In this document: piece by piece, positions 1 to 6,897 of the stretch
Layout of the letters: the number at the start of each line of letters is the position of its first letter
Position numbering within the stretch: the first letter of the stretch is position 1
Assembly (NCBI GenBank): GCA_021163905.1
Contig: JAGGTG010000036.1
Span: forward strand, 1 to 8,196
From: Candidatus Aerophobota bacterium
Lineage (GTDB): Bacteria > Aerophobota > Aerophobia > Aerophobales > B3-G15
DNA length: 8,196 nt
Direction of reading: 5' to 3'
Notes under the pieces: model-generated
Database searches by the model: none
Told to the model about the DNA's origin: nothing
The model's input: only the letters and a program-made list of their open reading frames with translations
Program-made: the position numbers and the translations under genes

Positions 1-2083
1 CCAGATCATTTCCTTTTTTATTAAACCATTTTAAATTAAGATCTATCCAGGGAGAATTAAAGTAGTTTATATTAATACTGTAATTTGTCGTATCAGTCGG
101 GTCCAATTTTAAATCAATCTCTGAGTAAGGCTGACTTAAATAAATATCAGAGAATTTGAGAAGATGAAAATCTCTGGTAAGACTTAATTCAATACCTATA
201 TTATTACTTGCACCCCAGTTTAACTTGATAGCTCCCACTGGTTTAGCTTTTCCATTCTTTACTCCTCTCACGCCTAATTTTATCTGCGAGAAAAGATTTT
301 TACCAATAGAAAAGGGATGAGATGTTCCTGCCTGCAGGGATGCTTGATAGTTGTTATTTCTGGAGATATTCTTTTCAGCAAGATTATCCCAGTTGACCGC
401 ACCTTGAATAAAAATAGGATAATTTTTGAGATGGAGAGCAAGGGAAACCCCATAGTTAATATCATTCCATTGTTTATTAACTGTATTATTTTCAGTTCTG
501 AGAGTTGTTTCTCCCCATAGATTGACCTTCCAGTTTTCAAAGAGAGTTGTTTCATCCTCAAGTGAGAATAAAGTATCTGTCCTCTTGCCTGTTCCCGGTA
601 AAGCCGCAACTTTATGATTTCCCTGCAGGGATAACTCGGTTTTAGTTATAGTGGATTTTTCCCACATCACTTTACCGGACAATATGTCTTCCTCTCTTTC
701 CAGTTCAGAATTTTTGTAATTTATCCATCTGGAGGAGTAATCTCTTTCGATATCAAGTAAATATCTTTTCTTGTTCCGCTCTCTTCCGTACCTGAGTTGA
801 TAGTTAAAGCTATCATAGCTACTTGCTCCGAGTGACAGATGAAGATAAGGATACCTTGATTTTTTAATTGGCTCGGGAAAATATACCTTGGCAAAAAAAG
901 GAACGCTTAAGGGAGGGTGAATTAACTCCTTTTTTTCTCTTTTTATTTCAGCCAATCTTAGTTTAAAAGATACTCTTTTTTCCTTTGGCCAGGCTGGTGT
1001 ATCTTTCAGATAAAGTTGTTTTGTAAATGCAGGATAAATCTGAGGAGATATCTCTTTTTCTTCTGGAACAGGGTAAAATTTAAATGCCTTAAACATTATT
1101 TTTGGGAAAGAGATTTTTAAGCTTACCCTTTCGGGTAATTTTGCATAAATGGGGGGTTCAAATAACTCTTTTTTTTCGAGCATCTTTCTTGGAGATTTTA
1201 CTTTTAATCTTCCCGTGTTTATAGGTAAGGATAATTTTTCCTCTCTTATATACCTTTGAGACAGGGTAGGATATAGAAAAAATAGAGGGTGAATCTCTAA
1301 TTTTTTTTCTGCTTTTATTACCCTCATCTTCTTTGCTATTTTAACGAAATGAGTGGAGTGACTCTCCTTTGGTGGAGGTATAAAACTAACCTGTGGTTGA
1401 AGGGGCATTTTCTGGTAAATTCTTCTTTTTAAAATGGGCAGCTTGACTTTAGCAACAGGGGAAATTTCAATCTTGCCTTCTCTTATATACCTTTGAGACA
1501 GGGTTATAACAGGAGGAAAATAAGCTAATATCTTTTTTCTTGAAGGTCCTTTTACTACCTTTGATGGTTTTACAGATAAAATGGGGAATGAGCTTGAAAA
1601 GTAAATTTCTTTTCTCCAGGTAAATACTTTTAAGGGGGGATGAATTAGTTCCTTTCTAACTTTTATTTCCTTCAGCGGTATTTTTTCCTTTTTGGTTGTT
1701 GATAATAAAAAGGGAAAGCTAATCCCCCTCTCTTTTATATAATTTCTGGAAAGAGTAGAGGAAAAAATAAAGGGAGGATAAGGTTTTCTTTTGGGAGTTA
1801 TAGATACCTTATGGGGAAAAGATATAGAGACAATGGGAAATTTTGCAGTAAATTCCTCCCGAGGAGGTAGTGCAATTTCATATGTGAGTGTGGTTTTTTT
1901 CTTCTCTCCCCTGGGGGACATATAGGGAAGTTTTTCTATTCTCACAATTTCAAGGTAAGATCTATCCTCTCCTCTCACTACAATTGTTGGAAGCTTGGTT
2001 AGGGGTTTATTTTTGGCAACTCCTGCAGCAGGAGATAAAAATAAAATTACTACAAGCAACAGCAAAAAAGAATATAATCTCAT
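1..2083 (-). CDS. Partial outer-membrane beta-barrel-like protein with N-terminal 79-residue repeats (3' end beyond window)
   Basis: The frame is open from ATG 2083 to base 1 (694 codons) with no stop, so the C-terminus is missing. Seen: a signal peptide (residues 1 to about 23, hydrophobic run after MRLYS, probable cut after GVA); a stretch LPTIVVRGED at 31-40 resembling a TonB box; a Lys/Pro-rich region with four tandem units of about 79 residues beginning at T110, T194, T273 and A352; then from about residue 411 alternating polar/hydrophobic strands rich in aromatic residues and Asn, as in outer-membrane beta-barrels. No TonB plug domain is recognisable. The start is supported by AAAGGAG 9 nt upstream, inside the end of the TPR gene, with only 3 bp between the genes. 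Inferred role: outer-membrane protein working with the TPR protein. The family is not recognised; that it is coding is near certain, the barrel call is moderate. Confidence 0.85.
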   Translation of the reverse strand, partial: MRLYSFLLLLVVILFLSPAAGVAKNKPLTKLPTIVVRGEDRSYLEIVRIEKLPYMSPRGEKKKTTLTYEIALPPREEFTAKFPIVSISFPHKVSITPKRKPYPPFIFSSTLSRNYIKERGISFPFLLSTTKKEKIPLKEIKVRKELIHPPLKVFTWRKEIYFSSSFPILSVKPSKVVKGPSRKKILAYFPPVITLSQRYIREGKIEISPVAKVKLPILKRRIYQKMPLQPQVSFIPPPKESHSTHFVKIAKKMRVIKAEKKLEIHPLFFLYPTLSQRYIREEKLSLPINTGRLKVKSPRKMLEKKELFEPPIYAKLPERVSLKISFPKIMFKAFKFYPVPEEKEISPQIYPAFTKQLYLKDTPAWPKEKRVSFKLRLAEIKREKKELIHPPLSVPFFAKVYFPEPIKKSRYPYLHLSLGASSYDSFNYQLRYGRERNKKRYLLDIERDYSSRWINYKNSELEREEDILSGKVMWEKSTITKTELSLQGNHKVAALPGTGKRTDTLFSLEDETTLFENWKVNLWGETTLRTENNTVNKQWNDINYGVSLALHLKNYPIFIQGAVNWDNLAEKNISRNNNYQASLQAGTSHPFSIGKNLFSQIKLGVRGVKNGKAKPVGAIKLNWGASNNIGIELSLTRDFHLLKFSDIYLSQPYSEIDLKLDPTDTTNYSININYFNSPWIDLNLKWFNKKGNDL
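1242..1267 (-). repeat. 26-bp perfect direct repeat, copy 2 in gene order
   Basis: This stretch is identical over 26 bases to 1479-1504, exactly 237 bp (79 codons) away, and encodes the TLSQRYIRE motif of repeat unit 3. Identity breaks on both sides (base 1241 versus 1478, and 1268 versus 1505). Confidence 0.85.
1479..1504 (-). repeat. 26-bp perfect direct repeat, copy 1 in gene order
   Basis: Identical to 1242-1267 and in the same reading frame, encoding TLSQRYIRE of repeat unit 2. A diverged third relative lies around 1729-1760 (unit 1, TLSRNYIKE). Identity at silent positions suggests recent duplication or gene conversion, or constraint on the DNA. Confidence 0.85.
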
Positions 2084-2086
2084 TTT

Positions 2087-4846
2087 TTATAGCTCCTTTA
2101 ACCTTTTCTCAGCCTCCTTTATCCATTCTTCTTTAAACTCCTTGTTTTTAATTATTTTCTCATAGGTCTTTTTAGCCTCGTTGATTTTACCAAGTCCCTT
2201 ATAACATTCTGCAACCTGGAGTTGCGCTTTAAATGACCATTCTTTAAATTGAGGATACAGGATAGGAATTCTTAAGTACTCTACCATGGCTTTTTTATAA
2301 TTTTTCTCATTAAACCAGCAATCACCGAGTCTATACTGTGCCTTTACCGAAAGTTCAGTTTCCTCGCTTCTTTCTATAACCCAGCTGTAGTGTTCTCGAG
2401 CCTGAGGATATTTTTTCTGTTGAAACAATGCATTGGCTAGCTTTAAATGAACCTGGGGTAAAAGTTCACTATCAGGATATTTTTTGATAAATTCTTCAAA
2501 TACAGACTCTGCTTTGTCCCACTTTTCAAGGTTTTCCCAGCAGGTGCCTAAATCATAAAGAGAATTAAGAAGAATGTCCTTTTCTTTAGAGATTCTAAGA
2601 GCGTTGCTATAAGAATTGGCTGCGTCAGCGTATTTTTTCTGTTTAAACAGAGAATCTCCTAAGCGGTAGTAGACTTCCCCCACCAGCATGTTCTTTGGAA
2701 AAAGTTTGATAAACTTAGCGTAGTAAGAGGAGGAGAGGGAATAGTTTTTTGTTTTGTAGTAAGAGTATCCTATCCAATAATAGGCAAGGGGAAGATAGGA
2801 ACTTTCAGGAAACTTACTTATAATTTTTTTCAGTTCCACCGCTGCACTGTTGAAATCTCCTTTTTTTATGTAATAGTTTGCTATTTTAAATTGGGCAGAA
2901 TCAGCATCAGGAAATTTTGGATAGTTGTCAACTATTTTCCGGAAAATTCTAAGAGATTTCTCCCCCTGACCCATGTGCTGGTAGGCTTCTCCTATTTTAA
3001 ATAGTGCAGGAGGTACAAGATTGCTGTCAGGATATTTTGATACCATTTCCTGGAAAGTTGATATGGCTTTTTCATAATTTGATTCGTTAAACCAGCAATT
3101 TGCTATGAGGTAAAGAGCTCCCACTTTAAGGTCCTCTCGCTCGGGGAATTTATTTACTATTTCCTCGAAGGTATCTCTTGCCTCTGAGAATTTTTTTTGA
3201 TGAAAATAAGTCCATCCAATAGCATAATAAGCATCGGGAGTATTTGGATTATCAGGGAAATTCATAACAAATCGTTGATAGTATTCCCTTGCCTTATCGT
3301 ATTTCTCGAGTTTAAAGTAGGAAGCAGCTGTTTGATAAATAGCAAAGGGGATTAAAGTTGAATCTGGAAACTTTTTTTCAAGTTCACTGTAGACCTTGAT
3401 TGCCCTGTTAAAATTTTTCAAATTAAAAAGGCAATTTCCCATTTGGAGCATTGCATCGGGAACTTTTTTAGACTGAGGATAATTTTGAACTACCTTTTCA
3501 AATGCCTTTAAAGCAAGATTATAGTTGTTTTTACCTAAATAACACCATCCTATTTCGTACTGGGCATAAGAGGCTTTCTCTATTGTAGGGTGACTAGAGA
3601 TAACCTTTTGGAAATATTCAATTGCCTCAGAATATCTGGAGGCATTGAGCAGAGCCTCTCCCAATTGAAAAGTTGCATCAAGAGCATATTCAGAATCAGG
3701 AAAATTATCAATTATTTTGCGAAAATACTTAGCAGCTACTTTGAATTTACCCATGTCAAAGTATGAATAGCCAGCGCCGTACAGGGCATCATCCATGAAT
3801 TCACTGTCCTGATGATAGTCTATAACACTTTGATAGGCCTGTGCAGCAAGGTCAAATTTTTTCTGGAAATAGTAGGAATCCCCCAATCTTACCCAGGCTT
3901 CTGCAATATTTGGGGAATCTGTGTAGGAATTTATGAACTGTTTAAAATAATTAGCAGCTTCAGGGTATTTTTTCTCTTCAAAGTAAGTATAGGCAATGCC
4001 GAAAAGAGATTGTTCCCTCCATTCACTTTTTGGATTGGAAAATTCTCTCTCATAGGCCTGTCGAGCTTCAGAGAACCTCCCCAGCTGGTAAAGGGCCTCT
4101 CCTTCCCAATAGGCAAGGTTTACTTTTTTAAAGTCCTCAATGGCTTTTTGATAATTGGCCAGTTCAAAATAAGAAAAGCCTCTTTCTTTATAGATATCCT
4201 GAGCATAGGAAGATGCAGGGTAATTTTCAAGGAAAGAGGTAAATTCCTTTATAGCCTGGGAGAATTTATTTGTAAGGTAAAGCAGTTTTGAGTAGATATA
4301 GTACACCTTCTCGTGATACTTAAAGTTTGGATATTTCTCCTTTAACTCTCCAAAACTTTTAAGAGCCTCCGGGTAGTCTTTTTTCTGGTAATAAATATAC
4401 CCGATAGAATATATAGCATAGGAGACAAGATCACTCTTGGGGTATTTTTTAATAAGTTCCTCGTATTTAGAAAGTGCTTTATCTAACTGTCCGAGCTGAT
4501 AATAGCACTCGCCTGCCTGGTAAATTCCTTTATCTAAAAGTTTACTCTCTGGATAATTCTTTATTAAGGTTTCAAATGCTTTTGCAGCATCACTGTATTT
4601 ACCACTTTGCCAAAAGCTCATTCCAATTCCATATTGTGCTTTGTCACAGTTCTCATTATTTGGGTAGTTTTCTATGAATTTTTGGAACATATCAGCAGCA
4701 AGATCAAATTTTCCCTCTTCATAAAGACCCTGTGCAAAAAGAAAATCTTTCTCGGCCTGAGTTTGAGCAAAGGAGGTTAAGCAGAAAACAAATATAGCTG
4801 AAAACAATGAAAGTCCTATTATTAAGCTTATTTTTGTCTTTGTCAT
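2087..4846 (-). CDS. Secreted protein of about 24 tandem TPR (tetratricopeptide) units
   Basis: A 919-residue exported protein. Residues 1 to about 27 form a signal peptide (Lys-rich start, hydrophobic core, probable cut after SFA); no lipobox is seen. The rest is about 24 helix-turn-helix units of mostly 36-37 residues with the pattern A..F...I..YP.S.......Y..G..Y...G.Y..A, as in the YbgF/BamD-type TPRs of periplasmic proteins (TPR_6-like). One unit near residues 232-257 is only about 26 residues long and lacks the YP.S loop. TPR arrays form superhelical protein-binding scaffolds; no catalytic motif is visible. Start: an ATG at 4852 touches the Shine-Dalgarno AGAAGGAG with no spacer, while ATG 4846 has 6 nt, so 4846 is preferred. 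It is first in an operon with the barrel-protein gene, behind its own promoter. Inferred role: periplasmic scaffold for an envelope complex; partner unknown. Confidence 0.93.
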   Translation of the reverse strand: MTKTKISLIIGLSLFSAIFVFCLTSFAQTQAEKDFLFAQGLYEEGKFDLAADMFQKFIENYPNNENCDKAQYGIGMSFWQSGKYSDAAKAFETLIKNYPESKLLDKGIYQAGECYYQLGQLDKALSKYEELIKKYPKSDLVSYAIYSIGYIYYQKKDYPEALKSFGELKEKYPNFKYHEKVYYIYSKLLYLTNKFSQAIKEFTSFLENYPASSYAQDIYKERGFSYFELANYQKAIEDFKKVNLAYWEGEALYQLGRFSEARQAYEREFSNPKSEWREQSLFGIAYTYFEEKKYPEAANYFKQFINSYTDSPNIAEAWVRLGDSYYFQKKFDLAAQAYQSVIDYHQDSEFMDDALYGAGYSYFDMGKFKVAAKYFRKIIDNFPDSEYALDATFQLGEALLNASRYSEAIEYFQKVISSHPTIEKASYAQYEIGWCYLGKNNYNLALKAFEKVVQNYPQSKKVPDAMLQMGNCLFNLKNFNRAIKVYSELEKKFPDSTLIPFAIYQTAASYFKLEKYDKAREYYQRFVMNFPDNPNTPDAYYAIGWTYFHQKKFSEARDTFEEIVNKFPEREDLKVGALYLIANCWFNESNYEKAISTFQEMVSKYPDSNLVPPALFKIGEAYQHMGQGEKSLRIFRKIVDNYPKFPDADSAQFKIANYYIKKGDFNSAAVELKKIISKFPESSYLPLAYYWIGYSYYKTKNYSLSSSYYAKFIKLFPKNMLVGEVYYRLGDSLFKQKKYADAANSYSNALRISKEKDILLNSLYDLGTCWENLEKWDKAESVFEEFIKKYPDSELLPQVHLKLANALFQQKKYPQAREHYSWVIERSEETELSVKAQYRLGDCWFNEKNYKKAMVEYLRIPILYPQFKEWSFKAQLQVAECYKGLGKINEAKKTYEKIIKNKEFKEEWIKEAEKRLKEL
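2093..2099 (-). promoter_or_regulatory. Ribosome binding site of the barrel-protein gene
   Basis: The minus strand reads AAAGGAG here, 9 nt before ATG 2083. It lies within the last codons of the TPR gene, whose TAA stop (2089-2087) falls between this site and the start codon. The layout predicts co-transcription and translational coupling. Confidence 0.75.
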
Positions 4847-4852
4847 TTTCAT

Positions 4853-4860
4853 CTCCTTCT
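4853..4860 (-). promoter_or_regulatory. Ribosome binding site that decides the TPR gene start
   Basis: The minus strand reads AGAAGGAG directly followed by ATG (4852), then AAA and a second in-frame ATG (4846). A spacer of 0 nt is too short for normal initiation and 6 nt is suitable, so the second ATG is the likely start. Confidence 0.7.
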
Positions 4861-4902
4861 TATTCTCCCAGATTTAATTTATTTAGATAAATGGCTGACT
4901 TT

Positions 4903-4930
4903 ATTTTACACCAGCAGTTTACCTTGTCAA
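4903..4930 (-). promoter_or_regulatory. Sigma70-type promoter for the TPR/barrel operon
   Basis: The minus strand has a perfect -35 box TTGACA at 4930-4925, a 16-bp spacer, and a -10 box TAAAAT at 4908-4903 (one mismatch to TATAAT). Transcription would start near 4896, giving a leader of roughly 45-50 nt before the Shine-Dalgarno and start codon. It separates this operon from the ABC operon upstream. No operator was recognised. Confidence 0.75.
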
Positions 4931-4946
4931 ATAGATTTATCCTTAG

Positions 4947-4985
4947 AATTATTTCCTATTTTATCCTGGGAAACTTGAAATAATT
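4947..4985. repeat. AT-rich inverted repeat between the two operons, possible weak terminator
   Basis: AATTATTTC at 4947-4955 is the exact reverse complement of GAAATAATT at 4977-4985; the loop is 21 nt. It lies after the permease stop (5011) and before the promoter at 4930. The stem is A/T-rich and, read on the minus strand, is not followed by a T run, so it is not a convincing intrinsic terminator. Confidence 0.3.
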
Positions 4986-5010
4986 TTTAATATAGGAAGA
5001 TTAATAAGCT

Positions 5011-5952
5011 CTACGTGGATCTTATTTCCTGTTTCATAAATACCACATAGGAGATGGCAAAACATATAAGCATTAAACTGAAAAGACTTACAAATTGAGG
5101 CCATACTACAAGAAGACTTTGATCTAAAGATAGAGGGGTAGGTATTAAGCTACTTATCTGGCTCGAAGATATGAGACCAAACACTCTTACAGAAGGATTG
5201 AGAATAGCAATTGCAATTTCTTCAAATAAAACTGCAGGAGAAATGTGCATGATTGTATTTTTAATACTCTCGTTTTTTGTTAATGCCTCAACGGTTGTTA
5301 CACGGCTAACCGGAGCTAATTGATCTGCAATGGCACTTGCAATCATATAGATAAAAAAGGCAAAGAAAAGCCAGATCATTATTGAAGCCAGAGCAGAACC
5401 AGCTGCTCTCCTGAATAAAATTGAAAAGAGGACTCCTAAGCTTAACCAGAATCCTATATAAATTATACTTGCTGCAAAGAAAACACCTATTCTTGCTATT
5501 TCTCCCAGATTTGGAACAATTCCAAGCGTATAAAGCCCCAGTCCCAGAATAATTAGAATGATACTTGTAAGAGCTATGGCTATCGTTGCAAGACCAGCGA
5601 GGAACTTTCCATTAATTAGAGAATCTCTGGCTACAGGTTGAGATAGAACCATGCTTATCGTTCCCCGGGAATGCTCACTATTTATAGCATCAAATCCAAG
5701 TAGAATTCCTATCAGAGGACCAAAGAAACTGATAAAAAAGGTAAAAGATGGTATAGAACCAGCAGAAAAGGTAAAAAGTCCAAGGAAGAGAAAATCGTTG
5801 GGTAACTTGGAAAAACTGGAGGCTGGACTGTGAGATGCCATATAAGTAATAGATGTACTTATAATACAGATGATGATGAAAAGTATTAAAAACCTTCTTC
5901 TCCCAAAAAAATCAGCAAATTCTTTCCAGAATATAACTCCAAGTCCTGACAT
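5011..5952 (-). CDS. ABC-2 type transporter permease (NosY-like)
   Basis: Inner-membrane permease of 313 residues, normal size for the ABC-2 family. Six membrane segments can be read at about 21-38, 67-87, 118-141, 153-178, 185-209 and 284-306. The Arg-rich N-terminus, the RR at 181-182 and the KQEIRST tail put both termini in the cytoplasm. The cytoplasmic stretch after helix 2 carries the family pattern E93..RGT98......QPV107.R109.....GK116, as in NosY-like ABC-2 permeases. There is an external loop of roughly 70 residues at 210-283. Start ATG 5952 is preceded by AGGAGGAG with 9 nt spacing, inside the end of the ATPase gene, with a 6-bp gap. A single permease gene suggests it dimerises and pairs with the adjacent ATPase. 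Substrate unknown. Confidence 0.9.
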   Translation of the reverse strand: MSGLGVIFWKEFADFFGRRRFLILFIIICIISTSITYMASHSPASSFSKLPNDFLFLGLFTFSAGSIPSFTFFISFFGPLIGILLGFDAINSEHSRGTISMVLSQPVARDSLINGKFLAGLATIAIALTSIILIILGLGLYTLGIVPNLGEIARIGVFFAASIIYIGFWLSLGVLFSILFRRAAGSALASIMIWLFFAFFIYMIASAIADQLAPVSRVTTVEALTKNESIKNTIMHISPAVLFEEIAIAILNPSVRVFGLISSSQISSLIPTPLSLDQSLLVVWPQFVSLFSLMLICFAISYVVFMKQEIRST

Positions 5953-5958
5953 TTGGCA

Positions 5959-6894
5959 TCACTCCTCCTGGAAGTATCTTATGTATATTTCCTCCAGGGT
6001 ATAATCCTGGGTTTTTATCTGTAGAGGAATAGCTCCATTTTCTATAATAGTTCTTGAAATATCTTCCCTTAAATCTCTCTCGCATTTTATTAAAAGAGAA
6101 CTGCCCGATTTTTCAATATCCACTACCCCCTGGATTTTTCTTATGGAGTCAAGAAGATCAGGAGTTACTTTCGTTAGCTGAGTTTCAATTGAGATATGTT
6201 CGCCTTTCATTATTTTTTTTCCTACCTCATCTATAGAGCCCTGAGCTACCATACGTCCCTTAGAAATTATACCCACACGGTCGCAGATCCTTTGGACCTG
6301 GTAGAGCAGATGTGAGGATAAAAGTATAGTGATATTTTGCTGTTCACTCATTTCCTTTATTAATTTCAGGATCTGTTCCACTCCCTCAGGATCTATTCCT
6401 GTTGTTGGCTCATCCAGGATCGCAAATTTTGGTTCTTTAACAAGAACTGCTCCCATTCCAAGACGTTGCTTCATACCTTTGGAGAATTTTCTAACTTCAA
6501 GATCGGCAACTTCTGATAGCCCCACCTTTTCTAAAACTTCCTCTATTTTTGGGAGAGCTTTTTTGTCAGGTATCCTGTTTAACCTTGTTATGTATATTAG
6601 ATTTTCCCTTGCAGTTAAATCCTCATAAAAACCAATATTTTCGGGAAGATAGCCTGTGAGTCTTCTAATTTTAAGTGGCTCTCTCGTGGCATCGTATCCA
6701 TAAACCTTTACTTTTCCCGAAGTGGGTTCTGTTAGTCCCAGGATCATTAAGATGGTGGTGGTTTTTCCCGCTCCATTGGGTCCAAGAAAACCAAATATCT
6801 CCCCCTCTTTTATTTCGAGATTTAAATCATCAACCGCCTTGGTTCCATCATAAATTTTAGCAAGATTCTCAGTCTTTACTACTGATGTTTCCAT
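5959..6894 (-). CDS. ABC-2 type transporter ATP-binding protein
   Basis: Cytoplasmic ATPase subunit of 311 residues that powers the adjacent permease. Motifs in order: Walker A GPNGAGKT (38-45), Q-loop region GYLPE (81-85) with Glu where Gln is usual, signature FSKGM (137-141) in place of LSGGQ, Walker B AILDEP (158-163) with catalytic Glu162, D-loop GID (166-168), and H-loop His195. All catalytic residues are present, so it should be active. The Q-loop and signature variants are common in the CcmA/NosF/GldA-like group of ABC-2 ATPases. Residues about 230-311 form the C-terminal extension common in this group (DUF4162-like). Start ATG 6894 follows the upstream stop by 3 bp, with GGGGAG 10 nt before it inside the upstream gene. 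The substrate cannot be assigned. Confidence 0.95.
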   Translation of the reverse strand: METSVVKTENLAKIYDGTKAVDDLNLEIKEGEIFGFLGPNGAGKTTTILMILGLTEPTSGKVKVYGYDATREPLKIRRLTGYLPENIGFYEDLTARENLIYITRLNRIPDKKALPKIEEVLEKVGLSEVADLEVRKFSKGMKQRLGMGAVLVKEPKFAILDEPTTGIDPEGVEQILKLIKEMSEQQNITILLSSHLLYQVQRICDRVGIISKGRMVAQGSIDEVGKKIMKGEHISIETQLTKVTPDLLDSIRKIQGVVDIEKSGSSLLIKCERDLREDISRTIIENGAIPLQIKTQDYTLEEIYIRYFQEE

Positions 6895-6897
6895 TTT

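Larger units (their letters stand above)
854..1756 (-). repeat. Four tandem ~79-residue protein repeats within the barrel-protein gene
   Basis: The encoded protein contains the motif TLSxxYIxE at residues 110 (TLSRNYIKE), 194 (TLSQRYIRE) and 273 (TLSQRYIRE), and a diverged form at 352 (AFTKQLYLKD). The spacings are 84, 79 and 79 residues. A second motif, KEL followed by PP, occurs 33-35 residues later in units 1, 3 and 4 (KELIHPPL at 144, KELFEPPI at 305, KELIHPPL at 385) and is degenerate in unit 2. A half unit with ISFP and Pro-rich sequence precedes unit 1, around residues 72-109. The units are basic and proline-rich and sit between the signal peptide and the barrel-like part, so they should be periplasmic. 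No named domain is recognised. Confidence 0.75.

Noticed and set aside
280..609. Minus-strand 109-codon open frame
   Set aside because: It lies out of frame inside the long barrel-protein frame that is open from 2083 to the left edge, and has no protein-like character.
1888..2136. Plus-strand 82-codon open frame
   Set aside because: Antisense to the start of the barrel-protein gene and the end of the TPR gene, both well supported; no ribosome binding site of note.
3812..4291. Plus-strand 159-codon open frame
   Set aside because: Mirror of the TPR coding sequence on the other strand; its length reflects low stop density opposite repetitive coding DNA.
2087..4846. DNA repeats in the TPR gene as a CRISPR or satellite array
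   Set aside because: The periodicity is at protein level with diverged codons; there are no identical repeats with unique spacers.
4765..4846. Lipoprotein signal on the TPR protein (Cys in the hydrophobic segment)
   Set aside because: The residues before the Cys (IFVF) do not match a lipobox, and an SFA cut site for ordinary signal peptidase follows.
6329..6628. Plus-strand 99-codon open frame
   Set aside because: Antisense to the catalytic core of the ABC ATPase, which has all expected motifs in the minus-strand frame.
6640..6642. Glu in place of Gln at the ABC Q-loop as a sign of inactivity
   Set aside because: GYLPE is common among ABC-2 type ATPases, and Walker A, Walker B Glu and the H-loop His are intact.
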